From Bacteroidaceae bacterium (GTDB taxonomy: Bacteria > Bacteroidota > Bacteroidia > Bacteroidales > Bacteroidaceae), in contig JAFRNY010000007.1 in assembly GCA_017429945.1 (NCBI GenBank), forward strand, positions 22,542 through 86,541: a stretch of DNA of 64,000 nt, written 5' to 3'. Both the position numbers and the translations under genes were made by a program. The notes under the pieces are model-generated. The model ran no database searches. It was not told where the DNA came from and worked only from the letters and a program-made list of their open reading frames with translations. Positions within the stretch are counted from its first letter, which is position 1. The number at the start of each line of letters is the position of its first letter. Shown one piece after another: positions 9,896 to 20,948 of this stretch.

Positions 9896-10603
9896 ATGAA
9901 ACGCGGCATCACGATACTGATTATCCTCGTGGCTGCAGTCGCAGGGCTGCAGGCACAGGAACTTCGTATCCAGAATCGCCCTTACCTCGACCAACGGTTC
10001 CTGCACTATGGTTTCTTCGTAGGCGTGAACATGATGGACCTGGAACTGAAGAACAACGGGTACGTCGACCCCGAATCGGGCGAGCAATGGTATGCCGACG
10101 TCGATAACTACCAGCCTGGCTTCACCGTAGGTGTGCTGGGCGAACTGCGCCTCTCGAAATATCTGGGCGTGCGCCTGCAGCCTACTATATATTTCGGACA
10201 GAAACATATAGCGATGCACGAACAGGTGAGCGGGCGCGACACTACGCAAAACCTCAAGTCGACATATATCTCGGTGCCGGTGCTGCTGAAAGTGGCAGCC
10301 CCGCGCTACAACAACTTCAGACCTTACGTAGTGGCAGGCGTGGCGCCGTCGGTAGACCTGACGACGAAGAAGCACAACGCCATCCTCACCGACCGCTTCG
10401 ACTGCTTCGTAGAGATAGGCATGGGATGCGACATCTACCTGCCGTTCTTCAAGCTTATCCCTGAGTTGCGCTTCTCTTTCGGCCTGCGCGACATAATCGT
10501 GCACGACCGCAAGGACCTGATTGATGCTTCGCTGCTGAAATTCACTAAGGGCATCGACCGCGGACGGGCGAACATGGTCTCGCTGGCATTCTATTTTGAA
10601 TAG
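9896..10603 (+). CDS. porT: PorT-like outer membrane beta-barrel (type IX secretion)
   Basis: The 235-aa protein has a cleavable signal (residues 1-20, ending LQAQ) followed by RIQNRPYLDQRFLHYGFFVG and a run of amphipathic beta strands ending in the aromatic VSLAFYFE. Size, N-terminal motif and strand pattern fit PorT/SprT, an outer membrane protein required for type IX secretion and gliding in Bacteroidota. It lies 31 bp after the GH2 gene and ends before a bidirectional terminator. Other PorT-like eight-strand barrels exist, so the specific T9SS role is likely but not proven here. Confidence 0.75.
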   Translation: MKRGITILIILVAAVAGLQAQELRIQNRPYLDQRFLHYGFFVGVNMMDLELKNNGYVDPESGEQWYADVDNYQPGFTVGVLGELRLSKYLGVRLQPTIYFGQKHIAMHEQVSGRDTTQNLKSTYISVPVLLKVAAPRYNNFRPYVVAGVAPSVDLTTKKHNAILTDRFDCFVEIGMGCDIYLPFFKLIPELRFSFGLRDIIVHDRKDLIDASLLKFTKGIDRGRANMVSLAFYFE

Positions 10604-10676
10604 TCAAGCATGAGTTCATTTGAGAAAGTCCTGTAGGGGCTGTTGCATCAAATATATTTCGGACTAATAACAAAGA

Positions 10677-10705
10677 AGTCGCCGACTCAATGCGAGTCGG
10701 CGACT
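10677..10705. terminator. Bidirectional terminator between porT and trpS
   Basis: A 12-bp perfect stem, AGTCGCCGACTC against GAGTCGGCGACT, closes an AATGC loop and is followed by TTCTTTT on the plus strand. Confidence 0.88.
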
Positions 10706-10730
10706 TTCTTTTAACTTGAGCCTTAAAAGC

Positions 10731-11849
<1,119 letters not shown>

Positions 11850-11873
11850 TCAAATTGTTCTTATGTCATCAGC

Positions 11874-13739
11874 CTATGCCTTGAACAGGCGTTCGATGGC
11901 GTCGTGCTGGAGGATAGCTGTAATAGGATGCCCGTCGGGAGTGTAGTTAGGGTTGGTAGAGGCGAAGAGCTGCGAGGCCAGGTCGCTCATCTCCAGGTCT
12001 GAGAGCACTTGGCCATGAGGTATTGCAGCCGCCCGCGCCAACGTGGTAGCCAGCTGGCTTAGCAAGGCGGTGGCCGGTAAGTCGCCGTGGTCGGCCACGG
12101 TGGCCAGCAGTTCCGTCACGAGGCTCTGCGGATCAAGCCCTTCGAACCCTGTTGGAAAGCCATTGACCGAGATGTTTCCGCCGCCGAGGTCGCCGATGTC
12201 AAAGCCCAGGCGTGCAAAGTCGTCGCGCACGCTGGCGAAGGTGGCAGCCTGAACGGCCGAGAGCTGCACCACCTCTGGAAAGAGGAATCGCTGCGAGGGT
12301 AGCGACGAACTGCTCAGCTGGGCCATAAAGCGGTCGAAGAGCACACGCATATGGGCCCGATGCTGGTCGATGAGCAACAGGCCGTTGTCCACCGTCGTCA
12401 GCACATACTGCCCTCGATATTGAAAGAAGGTGGCAGAAGAGAAGTCCGTCGCGGACTGTGCCGTGACTTCGAGCGAAGATGCTTGAACGCTGTCTGGCAA
12501 AGTCATTCCGTCGTAGAGGCTCTCCCACCCTTTGGGGGCCGCATTTGTCCGACGCTCGAAGGCTGGAGCAGCCATGGCTGATGATGCCGCAGACCGGCCC
12601 ACGGGCTGTTGGCTGTCGAAAGGCGAATCGAAGGGGTTGAAGTTCTTGTTGATAGACACCTTCGGTGCCTCGGCATGGCTGGCAACGTTAGGGTTGTAGA
12701 CGGGCATGTCGGCAGGGCGCCCTTCGGTGTTGAATTCTATCGTAGGAATGGCATTGAAACGGCCTATTGACTCGCGCACAGCGGCGAGAAGGATCTGCCA
12801 GATTGCTTGCTCGTTCTCGAACTTAATCTCGGTCTTCGTCGGGTGGATGTTCACGTCGATGTCAGCCGGAGGTACGTCGAAATAGATGAAGTAAGGCACC
12901 TGCTCGTCGGCAGGGATGAGGCGCGTGAAGGCCTCTTGCACGGCGCGGTGGAAATATGGATGGCGCATGAAGCGCTTGTTGACGAAGAAGAACTGCTGTG
13001 CACCGCGCTTACGTGCGGCCTCGGGCTTGCCAACGAAACCATGGATGCTTACCATGGGCGTCTCAACCTCTACGGGCAGCAGGCGTTCGGCTATGCGCGA
13101 ACCAAAGATCGCGGCAATGCGTCCCTTGGCACTCGCGGGCGGGAGGTTGAGCAGGGGTGTGTCGTTGTGCGTGAGCGAGAAAGCTATGTCGGGGTGTACG
13201 AGCACGATACGCTCGAGCTCAGAGGTGATATTGTTCAGCTCGGTTGCTGTTGTCTTGAGGAATTTTCGCCGTGCCGGAACGTTGAAGAAGAGGTTCTTGA
13301 CTATGATGTTTGTGCCCACGGCACAGGCCACGGGTTCCTGTGTCAGCACGCGCGACGCTTCAATCTGCAGTCGTGTGCCCAGGTCGGCATCGGCTGTGCG
13401 TGTGGTCAGTTCCACCTGTGCCACGGCTACTATGGAAGGCAGCGCTTCGCCGCGGAAGCCCATCGTGGTGAGCGTGAAGAGGTCGGCTGCCTCGCGAATC
13501 TTGCTCGTGGCATGGCGCTCGAAGGCCAGGCGGGCGTCGGTCTCGCTCATGCCGCACCCGTCGTCGACCACCTGAAGGCTTGTGCGTCCTGCGTCAACGG
13601 CAATGACGTCGATGCGGTGGGCTCCGGCATCAACGGCATTCTCCACCAGTTCCTTGACGACGGAGGCCGGCCGTTGAATGACTTCGCCGGCAGCTATCTG
13701 ATTAGCTACAGAGTCGGGAAGAAGCTGAATAATGTCCAT
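11874..13739 (-). CDS. mutL: DNA mismatch repair protein MutL
   Basis: The 621-aa protein has the GHKL ATPase motifs ELVENAVDAG, VVDDGCGMS and TMGFRGEALPSI in the first 110 residues, a transducer domain, a low-complexity linker (about 320-420) and a C-terminal dimerisation domain. The position of the endonuclease motif DQHA(X)2E(X)4E reads DQHRAHMRVLFD, so both Glu residues are missing. This suggests a MutL without the metal-dependent nicking activity. It is followed by trpS and preceded by a 98-aa membrane protein gene. Confidence 0.95.
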   Translation of the reverse strand: MDIIQLLPDSVANQIAAGEVIQRPASVVKELVENAVDAGAHRIDVIAVDAGRTSLQVVDDGCGMSETDARLAFERHATSKIREAADLFTLTTMGFRGEALPSIVAVAQVELTTRTADADLGTRLQIEASRVLTQEPVACAVGTNIIVKNLFFNVPARRKFLKTTATELNNITSELERIVLVHPDIAFSLTHNDTPLLNLPPASAKGRIAAIFGSRIAERLLPVEVETPMVSIHGFVGKPEAARKRGAQQFFFVNKRFMRHPYFHRAVQEAFTRLIPADEQVPYFIYFDVPPADIDVNIHPTKTEIKFENEQAIWQILLAAVRESIGRFNAIPTIEFNTEGRPADMPVYNPNVASHAEAPKVSINKNFNPFDSPFDSQQPVGRSAASSAMAAPAFERRTNAAPKGWESLYDGMTLPDSVQASSLEVTAQSATDFSSATFFQYRGQYVLTTVDNGLLLIDQHRAHMRVLFDRFMAQLSSSSLPSQRFLFPEVVQLSAVQAATFASVRDDFARLGFDIGDLGGGNISVNGFPTGFEGLDPQSLVTELLATVADHGDLPATALLSQLATTLARAAAIPHGQVLSDLEMSDLASQLFASTNPNYTPDGHPITAILQHDAIERLFKA

Positions 13740-13780
13740 GAGAGCACGCGCCTTGAGCGTTGTTTAGTATTAATATTTAA

Positions 13781-13852
13781 TGTGTTAATCAGTTAACCTG
13801 TTAGCGTGTTAACCTGTTAACGTGTCAATGCGTTATCCTGTTAGCGTGTCAG
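13781..13852. repeat. Nine-unit 8-bp tandem array
   Basis: Nine consecutive octamers of the form CNTGTTAN fill the gap between mutL and the 98-aa gene (TGTGTTAA, TCAGTTAA, CCTGTTAG, CGTGTTAA, CCTGTTAA, CGTGTCAA, TGCGTTAT, CCTGTTAG, CGTGTCAG). The last unit contains the stop codon of the upstream gene. Confidence 0.9.
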
Positions 13853-14145
13853 AAGCCGAAGCTTCCAGTCATAAGGTAGTGCCACAGGATGATGAGCACT
13901 ACTATTATGGCAATGGCTATGCCTGGGTGCAGGCGCCGGCGTTCGGGGTCTGCTCGCTTGAGGTTCTTAGCGAACTTGCCGCGATACGATTCGATGTCGG
14001 GCTTGTATTCGGGCGTTTCGCCACGCTCGATTTGTTCTTCGCGCTTGGCTTCTGCCACAAGCTTGTCGAGTTTGTCCTTACGCTCTGATGTGTAGATGTG
14101 GACGCCGCTGTAGCGACGTGGACTGCGTGTAGAGAAGAGAGCCAT
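13849..14145 (-). CDS. Small single-pass membrane protein next to mutL
   Basis: The 98-aa protein has a basic N-terminal half (SPRRYSGVHIYTSERKDKLD), a charged middle segment, and one transmembrane helix near the C-terminus (GIAIAIIVVLIILWHYLM). The soluble part is probably cytoplasmic. I recall similar small proteins beside mutL in other Bacteroidales but know no function. It is in the same strand and order as ostA-like, surA and guaB. Confidence 0.75.
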   Translation of the reverse strand: MALFSTRSPRRYSGVHIYTSERKDKLDKLVAEAKREEQIERGETPEYKPDIESYRGKFAKNLKRADPERRRLHPGIAIAIIVVLIILWHYLMTGSFGF

Positions 14146-14149
14146 AGTT

Positions 14150-14232
14150 AGAATGAAGAATAAAAAATGAACAATTAAGAATGAAGGATGTACGGCCTGC
14201 GGCCGTAGTTGAGAGTTTAGAGTTGAAAGCTA
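14150..14232. repeat. Composite repeat: 7-bp units around an ACGGCC palindrome
   Basis: AT-rich heptamers (AATGAAG, AATAAAA, AATGAAC types) lead into the hairpin TACGGCC-TGC-GGCCGTA at 14191-14207, then GTTGAGAGTTTAGAGTTGAA. A similar arrangement recurs at 63942-64000. Confidence 0.7.
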
Positions 14233-14258
14233 GAGGCTGCTAGAGGGCGTCTGCCTCA

Positions 14259-15989
14259 TCATTTGACTTTAGCCCCGCTTAGCTTCATATCTATTGCACC
14301 AGCCTTGCTCTTTGGCTTGTTGTCGAGCGTAGCTTTGGGCTTAGTGTGCTGCACGGATTCTTTCAACTCGAAACCGGCTTTCTTAGATCGCCATACGAAG
14401 ATGTCGTCTTTGTTCAATGGGCGGACGTAGTCGAACCACCCGAAGTTGTCGAGGAATCGTTCTTTTTTTGTCGCAAGGGCAAGTGGGTGCAACTTTCCCT
14501 CGGCTTGCGGCATCCATATTTTGTCGAGCTGTTTCTCGCCCATGAAGAGCTTCAGTTCAGCGGACTCCGATTCGAGAAGCCCGATCATCAGGCTGTCGGA
14601 GTCTAGGGGATAGTAGCGTACGACAACGTTTCCTTCGGCCCATGTCATTTGCATCTGTCCTTTGTTGAAATAGCTCCGCATGATGTTGCCTGTGACCTGA
14701 TTGTAGCACATTGTGTCGAGTCGTTCTACGGAGAGGGCCTGCCGTATGACGTAGGTTGAGTCGATTGTGCTGTCGTTGACCCATGCTTTTATTTCTTCGC
14801 CCAGGAGCTGTTGCCCTTGTTGCCAAAGTATTGGGTCGCGGTAGAGTGTGAGGCACGAGTCGCGGGTGATGAAAACCATTGAATCGCATACGGCCTGCAT
14901 GTCGATTCGGAAAGCGCGTACGTGGTTGTATGCCCGCAACTCTCGCCATACGGTGTCGGTGTTGATGTCGTAGGTGTAGAGTTTGAAGGTGTCAGCGTGG
15001 ACGTAGAGTGTGTCGCGCTGCGAATAGTCTATGGCCACAGCGCTGTCTGCTGCTTCGGCATAGCCTGTGGAGTCGGCATAAAGGACATAGTTTCCGGTGA
15101 ACATATTGCGCGAGTCCTTGTCGACATAGACGACGTTGCCGAAAGCTTTTGAGATGGCTCCTGCGCCTGTGTAGTCGAGTGAGTCGCCAGTTATGGTTAT
15201 GCCTTTGTTGCTTACGATTGACCTGTCGAGGAGGTAGGCACGGTCGGCCCGAGTGTCGTAGGTGCCTCGTTCGGAGTAAATGTGGTTGTCGCCGTTGTCG
15301 ATATTGGACGGTCCAACGATACGTGCGAATCCACTGCCCGTGTTGTAGTGGAGAGTATCGGAGAGTAGTGTGAACTTCGGATTCTTGAGGTCGACGTTGT
15401 AGTTGAATATGGCTTCGCGCGTGGCGGGGCTGTACTGCCCCCATTCGCTGGTGAGCACGTTGTCCTTATCGACGAGTTTTCCGCCTTGGAAGAAGTATCC
15501 GAGTTCGTAGAGGCGGTCGTAGTCGAGCGAGTCGGTGAAGAGTTTGCTCTTGTAGTGTGTGAGCACTACGTCATGGCGCGCCTGTGCCATCTGGTCGTTG
15601 CCATCGTAGAAGAGCGTTCTTGATGCCAGCGTGAGCGTGTCGTGCTGGTTCATCTTCACATGCCCGAAAGCATCGAATGAATTGTCCTGCTCATAGTAGT
15701 AAGCGCTGTCGCAGGTGAGTATGACACCGTCGTGGCTAAAACGCACGTGTCCTCTCAGGATTTGTGCGTCGGGATTACGTCGTTGATCGTAGAAGAGTTC
15801 ATCGGAGTGAAGCAGATGAATACGTTTGTCGCTCTGTCGGCGTGCTCCTTTAGCCCTCCGTGCCGGCGGAGCTGCCAGGATGTTGAGAGAAAGTATGAAT
15901 GTCAGCGCGCCCACGATTATCCACAGCGCATTAGTGCGCCGCGTGCCGTAGCGAGTGTGTGAAGCCTTATGTTGTGTGTGGCTCTTCAT
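14259..15989 (-). CDS. OstA-like LPS export-associated protein
   Basis: The 576-aa protein has an N-terminal membrane anchor or signal (residues about 23-41) and then repeated beta-strand units typical of the OstA/LptA beta-jellyroll family (LRGHVRFSHDGVILTCDSA, FGHVKMNQHDTLTLASRTL). Such proteins carry or bridge lipopolysaccharide in the periplasm. Bacteroidota often have this longer form. The C-terminal tail is Lys-rich and may be disordered. It lies after the two SurA-type genes on the same strand, consistent with an outer-membrane biogenesis operon. Assignment to a specific Lpt component is inference. Confidence 0.82.
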   Translation of the reverse strand: MKSHTQHKASHTRYGTRRTNALWIIVGALTFILSLNILAAPPARRAKGARRQSDKRIHLLHSDELFYDQRRNPDAQILRGHVRFSHDGVILTCDSAYYYEQDNSFDAFGHVKMNQHDTLTLASRTLFYDGNDQMAQARHDVVLTHYKSKLFTDSLDYDRLYELGYFFQGGKLVDKDNVLTSEWGQYSPATREAIFNYNVDLKNPKFTLLSDTLHYNTGSGFARIVGPSNIDNGDNHIYSERGTYDTRADRAYLLDRSIVSNKGITITGDSLDYTGAGAISKAFGNVVYVDKDSRNMFTGNYVLYADSTGYAEAADSAVAIDYSQRDTLYVHADTFKLYTYDINTDTVWRELRAYNHVRAFRIDMQAVCDSMVFITRDSCLTLYRDPILWQQGQQLLGEEIKAWVNDSTIDSTYVIRQALSVERLDTMCYNQVTGNIMRSYFNKGQMQMTWAEGNVVVRYYPLDSDSLMIGLLESESAELKLFMGEKQLDKIWMPQAEGKLHPLALATKKERFLDNFGWFDYVRPLNKDDIFVWRSKKAGFELKESVQHTKPKATLDNKPKSKAGAIDMKLSGAKVK

Positions 15990-16017
15990 CAGAATCTTCT
16001 AATTATTAGGTGCCAAG

Positions 16018-16079
16018 CCCTAATCTCTAATCTCTATTCCCTAATCCCTATTCCTTAATCCTTCTTATCCTTAATCCAT
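16018..16079. repeat. 7-bp array running into the 3' end of surA
   Basis: Heptamers TAATCTC, TAATCTC, TATTCCC, TAATCCC and TATTCCT lie in tandem from 16021. The array continues past the surA stop (16055-16057) into its last codons, so the end of the protein (WIKDKKD) is partly repeat-derived. Confidence 0.8.
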
Positions 16080-17434
16080 CCCGGGTATTGGAATTCGCAG
16101 TCGGACCATTCGGGATTGATTCGCACATAGGTAGTGCGCTGCTTTTCCTTAATCCATTCGTTGAGGAATTCCTCGCTTCGTTGAGCTTTGACGATATTGC
16201 TCAGTATCTGGAAATCCTCAGCGATGTTTGCAGTGTGAGCTTTGAGTCGGCTTTTCAGCTTAATGATGCAGCACTGCTGTTTACCAGCCTTGTCGAGCAT
16301 GGTGAATGGTTTTGATATCTCGCCTACGTCGAGTCCTTCAACGATGCGAGCTATCTCTGTCGGCAGTTCTGCCATTTTAAATCTTGAGGTTCGTGTCCGC
16401 TCTCCAGTCATCTCGTCGCGCACGACATTGAACAAGAGTCCGTTGTTAGCTCTCGAGTCTTTATCGTCGGAGAGCGTTACGGCCGCAACCTCAAAGGTAA
16501 ACTTGCCGTTGCGTATGTCATCCGAGATAGAGTCGAGACGTGCCAAGGCTGCATCGACGTCCTTTTGATCGACTCGCGGTTTGAGCAGTATGTGGCGCAG
16601 CTTGAGTTTGTCGCCTCGCTTGTCAACGAGCTGTATGATGTGGTAGCCGTACTGCGACTCCACGATTTTCGACACCTTCTTAGGGTCTGTGAGGCTCCAT
16701 GCCACGTTGGCGAATGCGGGGTCGAGCTCCATCTTGCTCATGTAGTCCATCTCGCCGCCCTGTCGTGCTGAGCCGTCTTCGCTATAGAGACGTGCGAGTG
16801 TTCCGAAAGTGGATGAACCTGAGTTGATGCGCTCGGTGTAGTCGCGCAGTTCGCCCTTGACGCGGTCGATCTCTTCTTGCTGAATACGCGGGTGCTCTGC
16901 CAGGAGCTCCACCTCGACCTGCGTAGGAATCACGGGCAGCGAGTCCTCGGGCATATCCTTGAAGAAATGTCGCACCTCGGCCGGCGTCACCTTTATGTCC
17001 TTCGTGAGGTTCTCCTTGACGAGATCCATGAGTTGGTTAGCCTTGACGAGATCGTAGGTCTCCTCGCGGATCTGCGCGAAGGTCATGCCGCGATATTCTT
17101 CGAGCTTCTCTTTCGAGCCGGCCTTCTGCACCCAGTCGTTGATTTGAGCGTCGACGTAGCGGTTGATATTCTCCTCCGATGCTTCGAGGCTGTCGATCTC
17201 TGCCTGATGTATGAATAGCTTCTGAATGGCGAGGTTCTCGGGTATGACGCAGTATGGGTTTCCGCTTATGGGGCCCATTTGTGTCCGCACCTTTTCGACG
17301 TCGCTGCGGAGTATGGCCTCATCGCCGACGACCCAAATCACCTCGTCGACGACATTGCTGTTGCCCTGTGCCACAGCTGTCTGCAGTGCTGTGCAGAGCA
17401 TTGCGGCAGCGGCAAAAAGTTGTCTTACGTTCAT
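16055..17434 (-). CDS. surA: Periplasmic peptidyl-prolyl isomerase, SurA type
   Basis: The 459-aa protein has a signal peptide (ending TAVAQ), an N-terminal chaperone domain beginning VDEVIWVVGDEAILRSDVE, and two parvulin-like domains: one around residues 175-270 (VEVELLAEHP, then YGYHIIQLVDKRG) and one from about residue 275 (LKLRHILLKP). It chaperones outer membrane proteins. Its ATG overlaps the stop of the upstream gene by one base (TAATG), which indicates translational coupling. Confidence 0.88.
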   Translation of the reverse strand: MNVRQLFAAAAMLCTALQTAVAQGNSNVVDEVIWVVGDEAILRSDVEKVRTQMGPISGNPYCVIPENLAIQKLFIHQAEIDSLEASEENINRYVDAQINDWVQKAGSKEKLEEYRGMTFAQIREETYDLVKANQLMDLVKENLTKDIKVTPAEVRHFFKDMPEDSLPVIPTQVEVELLAEHPRIQQEEIDRVKGELRDYTERINSGSSTFGTLARLYSEDGSARQGGEMDYMSKMELDPAFANVAWSLTDPKKVSKIVESQYGYHIIQLVDKRGDKLKLRHILLKPRVDQKDVDAALARLDSISDDIRNGKFTFEVAAVTLSDDKDSRANNGLLFNVVRDEMTGERTRTSRFKMAELPTEIARIVEGLDVGEISKPFTMLDKAGKQQCCIIKLKSRLKAHTANIAEDFQILSNIVKAQRSEEFLNEWIKEKQRTTYVRINPEWSDCEFQYPGWIKDKKD

Positions 17435-18897
17435 TAGTGCTTGTTAACCGTATTGAGTACTTGCTTATAGACTTCGAACTTGTAGCGGCGGCGCAGCTGT
17501 TCTACGAATTCCTGCTCCTTGAGAGCCTGGTAGTCGGTGACCACTTGCGGACCTACATCTGTCCAGCGCTGCGGACCTTTCTTTAGTTTACGTCCGAGCA
17601 CGGCTGCAGCGGGATATTTCGATGACGGGCGTGTCTTGCCTTTCTTTACGCCGAAGGCCAGGGAATCAACGAGCGCATTGTCGCCTTGCTCGAAGATGCG
17701 GCGTTCGAAGCGCACCTGTACGCTGTCCTTGTTGAACTGCTGCTTGATGATGGTGGCCCATCGGTCTTCGTCGATGCCTTTGAGCGCTTTCTTGGCTTTC
17801 TTCAGCACATCGGGGTTTATGGCTTGCAGCAGCGCTCCTGCGAAGTGTGGCTTGTCGAAGGCATAGTTCTTCTTATTGGCTTTGAAGTAGCGCTCGAGGG
17901 CAAGCGTGTCCTTGGCAGCGGGTTCCCACACTTGGCGCTGACAGATCTCGAAGAGCAACAGACCATCGTGGTACTCCTGGAAGAGGTAGCGCAGCTCGAG
18001 GTCCTCGGCAGCAAGGATCTCAGCCTGCTCGTCCATGACCTGCTCAACGGTCTTACCCGTTGCGGTGCTTATGCTGTCGGCAGCTTTCGTTGCCAGGCGC
18101 TCGCGCATGCCTCGTGCCTCAAGGAACTGACGTATGCGCGGTGCAAGCGTGTCGTAGGGTTCGAGCGGTTTCTTGTCCATGAGCTTGAGGATGTGCCAGC
18201 CCACGGTTGAGAGCATAGGTTCTGCTACGTCGCCGATGTTCATCGTGTAGGCTTTGTCCTCAATCTCCTTGAGCAACTGGTGGGGGCCGATCCATCCGAT
18301 AGTGCCTCCGCGCACGGCTGTGCCACGGTCGTCAGATGTCTCTGCGGCAAGTTTGGCAAAATCCTTGCCGCCCCGGAGCACAGAGTAGATGCTGTCGATA
18401 CGCGCCTTGGCTGCAGCTTGCGCCTCGGGCGTCGACTGCTGTGGCGTGTGCACGAATATGTGTGCCAGCTCAAGCAGTTGCTTACCTTCGAGCTGTGCGA
18501 GCATCTGGTCGTAGTAGTTACGCACTTCTTGCTCCTCTGCCTCGGGGGCTACGAGCAAGGGGCGTATCTGTTGGTCGCGATAGGTGCGGTATTCTTTCTG
18601 ATAGCTCGTGAGGGTGTCGAGCTTGGCATCGAGGGCAGCTTCCACCTTCAGCTTGTAGTTGATGAAGAGGTCGGCATATTCCTCAACGCTTTTCTTGTCG
18701 ATGACGCCGTCGGTATTGTTCTTATTGTAGTTGTATTCGAACTCCGAGCGAGGCACAGCCTTGCCGTTGATGCGCATGACGATGGGGTCCGTGTCGGTCC
18801 CCTGTCCTCCCTGCGGGCTGAACGAAGCAGCGTTTGCAGCAAGCTGGGCTACTGAAAGCAACGCGCAGGCCGAGGCTAAAATAAGTGTCTTTTTCAT
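17434..18897 (-). CDS. Second SurA-like peptidyl-prolyl isomerase
   Basis: The 487-aa protein has a signal peptide (MKKTLILASACALLSVAQ) and a SurA-type N-terminal helical region. A well-formed parvulin domain follows at about 140-245 (LLELAHIFVHTPQQS, GGTIGWIGPHQLLKEIE, VGWHILKLMDKK). The C-terminal part resembles a second, degenerate parvulin-like or chaperone region with no clear rotamase motif. The gene is translationally coupled to surA, and the pair probably shares work on outer membrane protein folding. It lies downstream of guaB, separated by a 22-bp array. Confidence 0.85.
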   Translation of the reverse strand: MKKTLILASACALLSVAQLAANAASFSPQGGQGTDTDPIVMRINGKAVPRSEFEYNYNKNNTDGVIDKKSVEEYADLFINYKLKVEAALDAKLDTLTSYQKEYRTYRDQQIRPLLVAPEAEEQEVRNYYDQMLAQLEGKQLLELAHIFVHTPQQSTPEAQAAAKARIDSIYSVLRGGKDFAKLAAETSDDRGTAVRGGTIGWIGPHQLLKEIEDKAYTMNIGDVAEPMLSTVGWHILKLMDKKPLEPYDTLAPRIRQFLEARGMRERLATKAADSISTATGKTVEQVMDEQAEILAAEDLELRYLFQEYHDGLLLFEICQRQVWEPAAKDTLALERYFKANKKNYAFDKPHFAGALLQAINPDVLKKAKKALKGIDEDRWATIIKQQFNKDSVQVRFERRIFEQGDNALVDSLAFGVKKGKTRPSSKYPAAAVLGRKLKKGPQRWTDVGPQVVTDYQALKEQEFVEQLRRRYKFEVYKQVLNTVNKH

Positions 18898-18925
18898 CTT
18901 ATCGTCTTAAGTTAAAAACAAGCCC

Positions 18926-19017
18926 AAGGGTTATGCCCAAAATCCTTAAGGGTTATCCGCAAAAGTGTTAAGGGTTATGGCCGTAACCCCTAAGAACATT
19001 TTGAGCAGAGCTTAACC
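18926..19017. repeat. 22-bp phased array C between guaB and the PPIase gene
   Basis: AAGGGTTAT begins at 18926, 18948 and 18970, exactly 22 bp apart. A diverged unit (AAGAACATT) is at 18992 and a partial one at 19014. The array occupies nearly the whole intergenic gap within a same-strand gene series. Confidence 0.9.
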
Positions 19018-19023
19018 GTAGGT

Positions 19024-20782
<1,759 letters not shown>

Positions 20783-20808
20783 AAGCTTATGCGACCGTTT
20801 GTGTGGGC

Positions 20809-20940
20809 CGATTCAACCAGATGTACAGGGCGATTCAACCGGATGCATTGGCCGATTCAACCGGATGTACAGGGCGATTCAACCGGACGTATTGGCTGAT
20901 TCAACCGGATGTACAGGGCGATTCAACCGGTCGTGTCGCG
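20809..20940. repeat. Six-unit 22-bp array B with alternating subtypes
   Basis: GATTCAACC starts at 20810, 20832, 20854, 20876, 20898 and 20920, exactly 22 bp apart. Units alternate between an ATGTACAGGGC tail and an ATGCATTGGCC / ACGTATTGGCT tail, giving a 44-bp higher-order repeat. It ends 8 bp from the kduI stop. Confidence 0.95.
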
Positions 20941-20948
20941 ACGATGGT

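Noticed and set aside
16055-18897. A recent tandem duplication of one SurA gene
   Set aside because: The two neighbours share only the general SurA layout; their sequences are clearly different and fit two separate PPIase types.
20809-20940. CRISPR array for the 22-bp repeats
   Set aside because: Units are directly tandem without unique spacers of 30-40 bp, and no cas gene is present.
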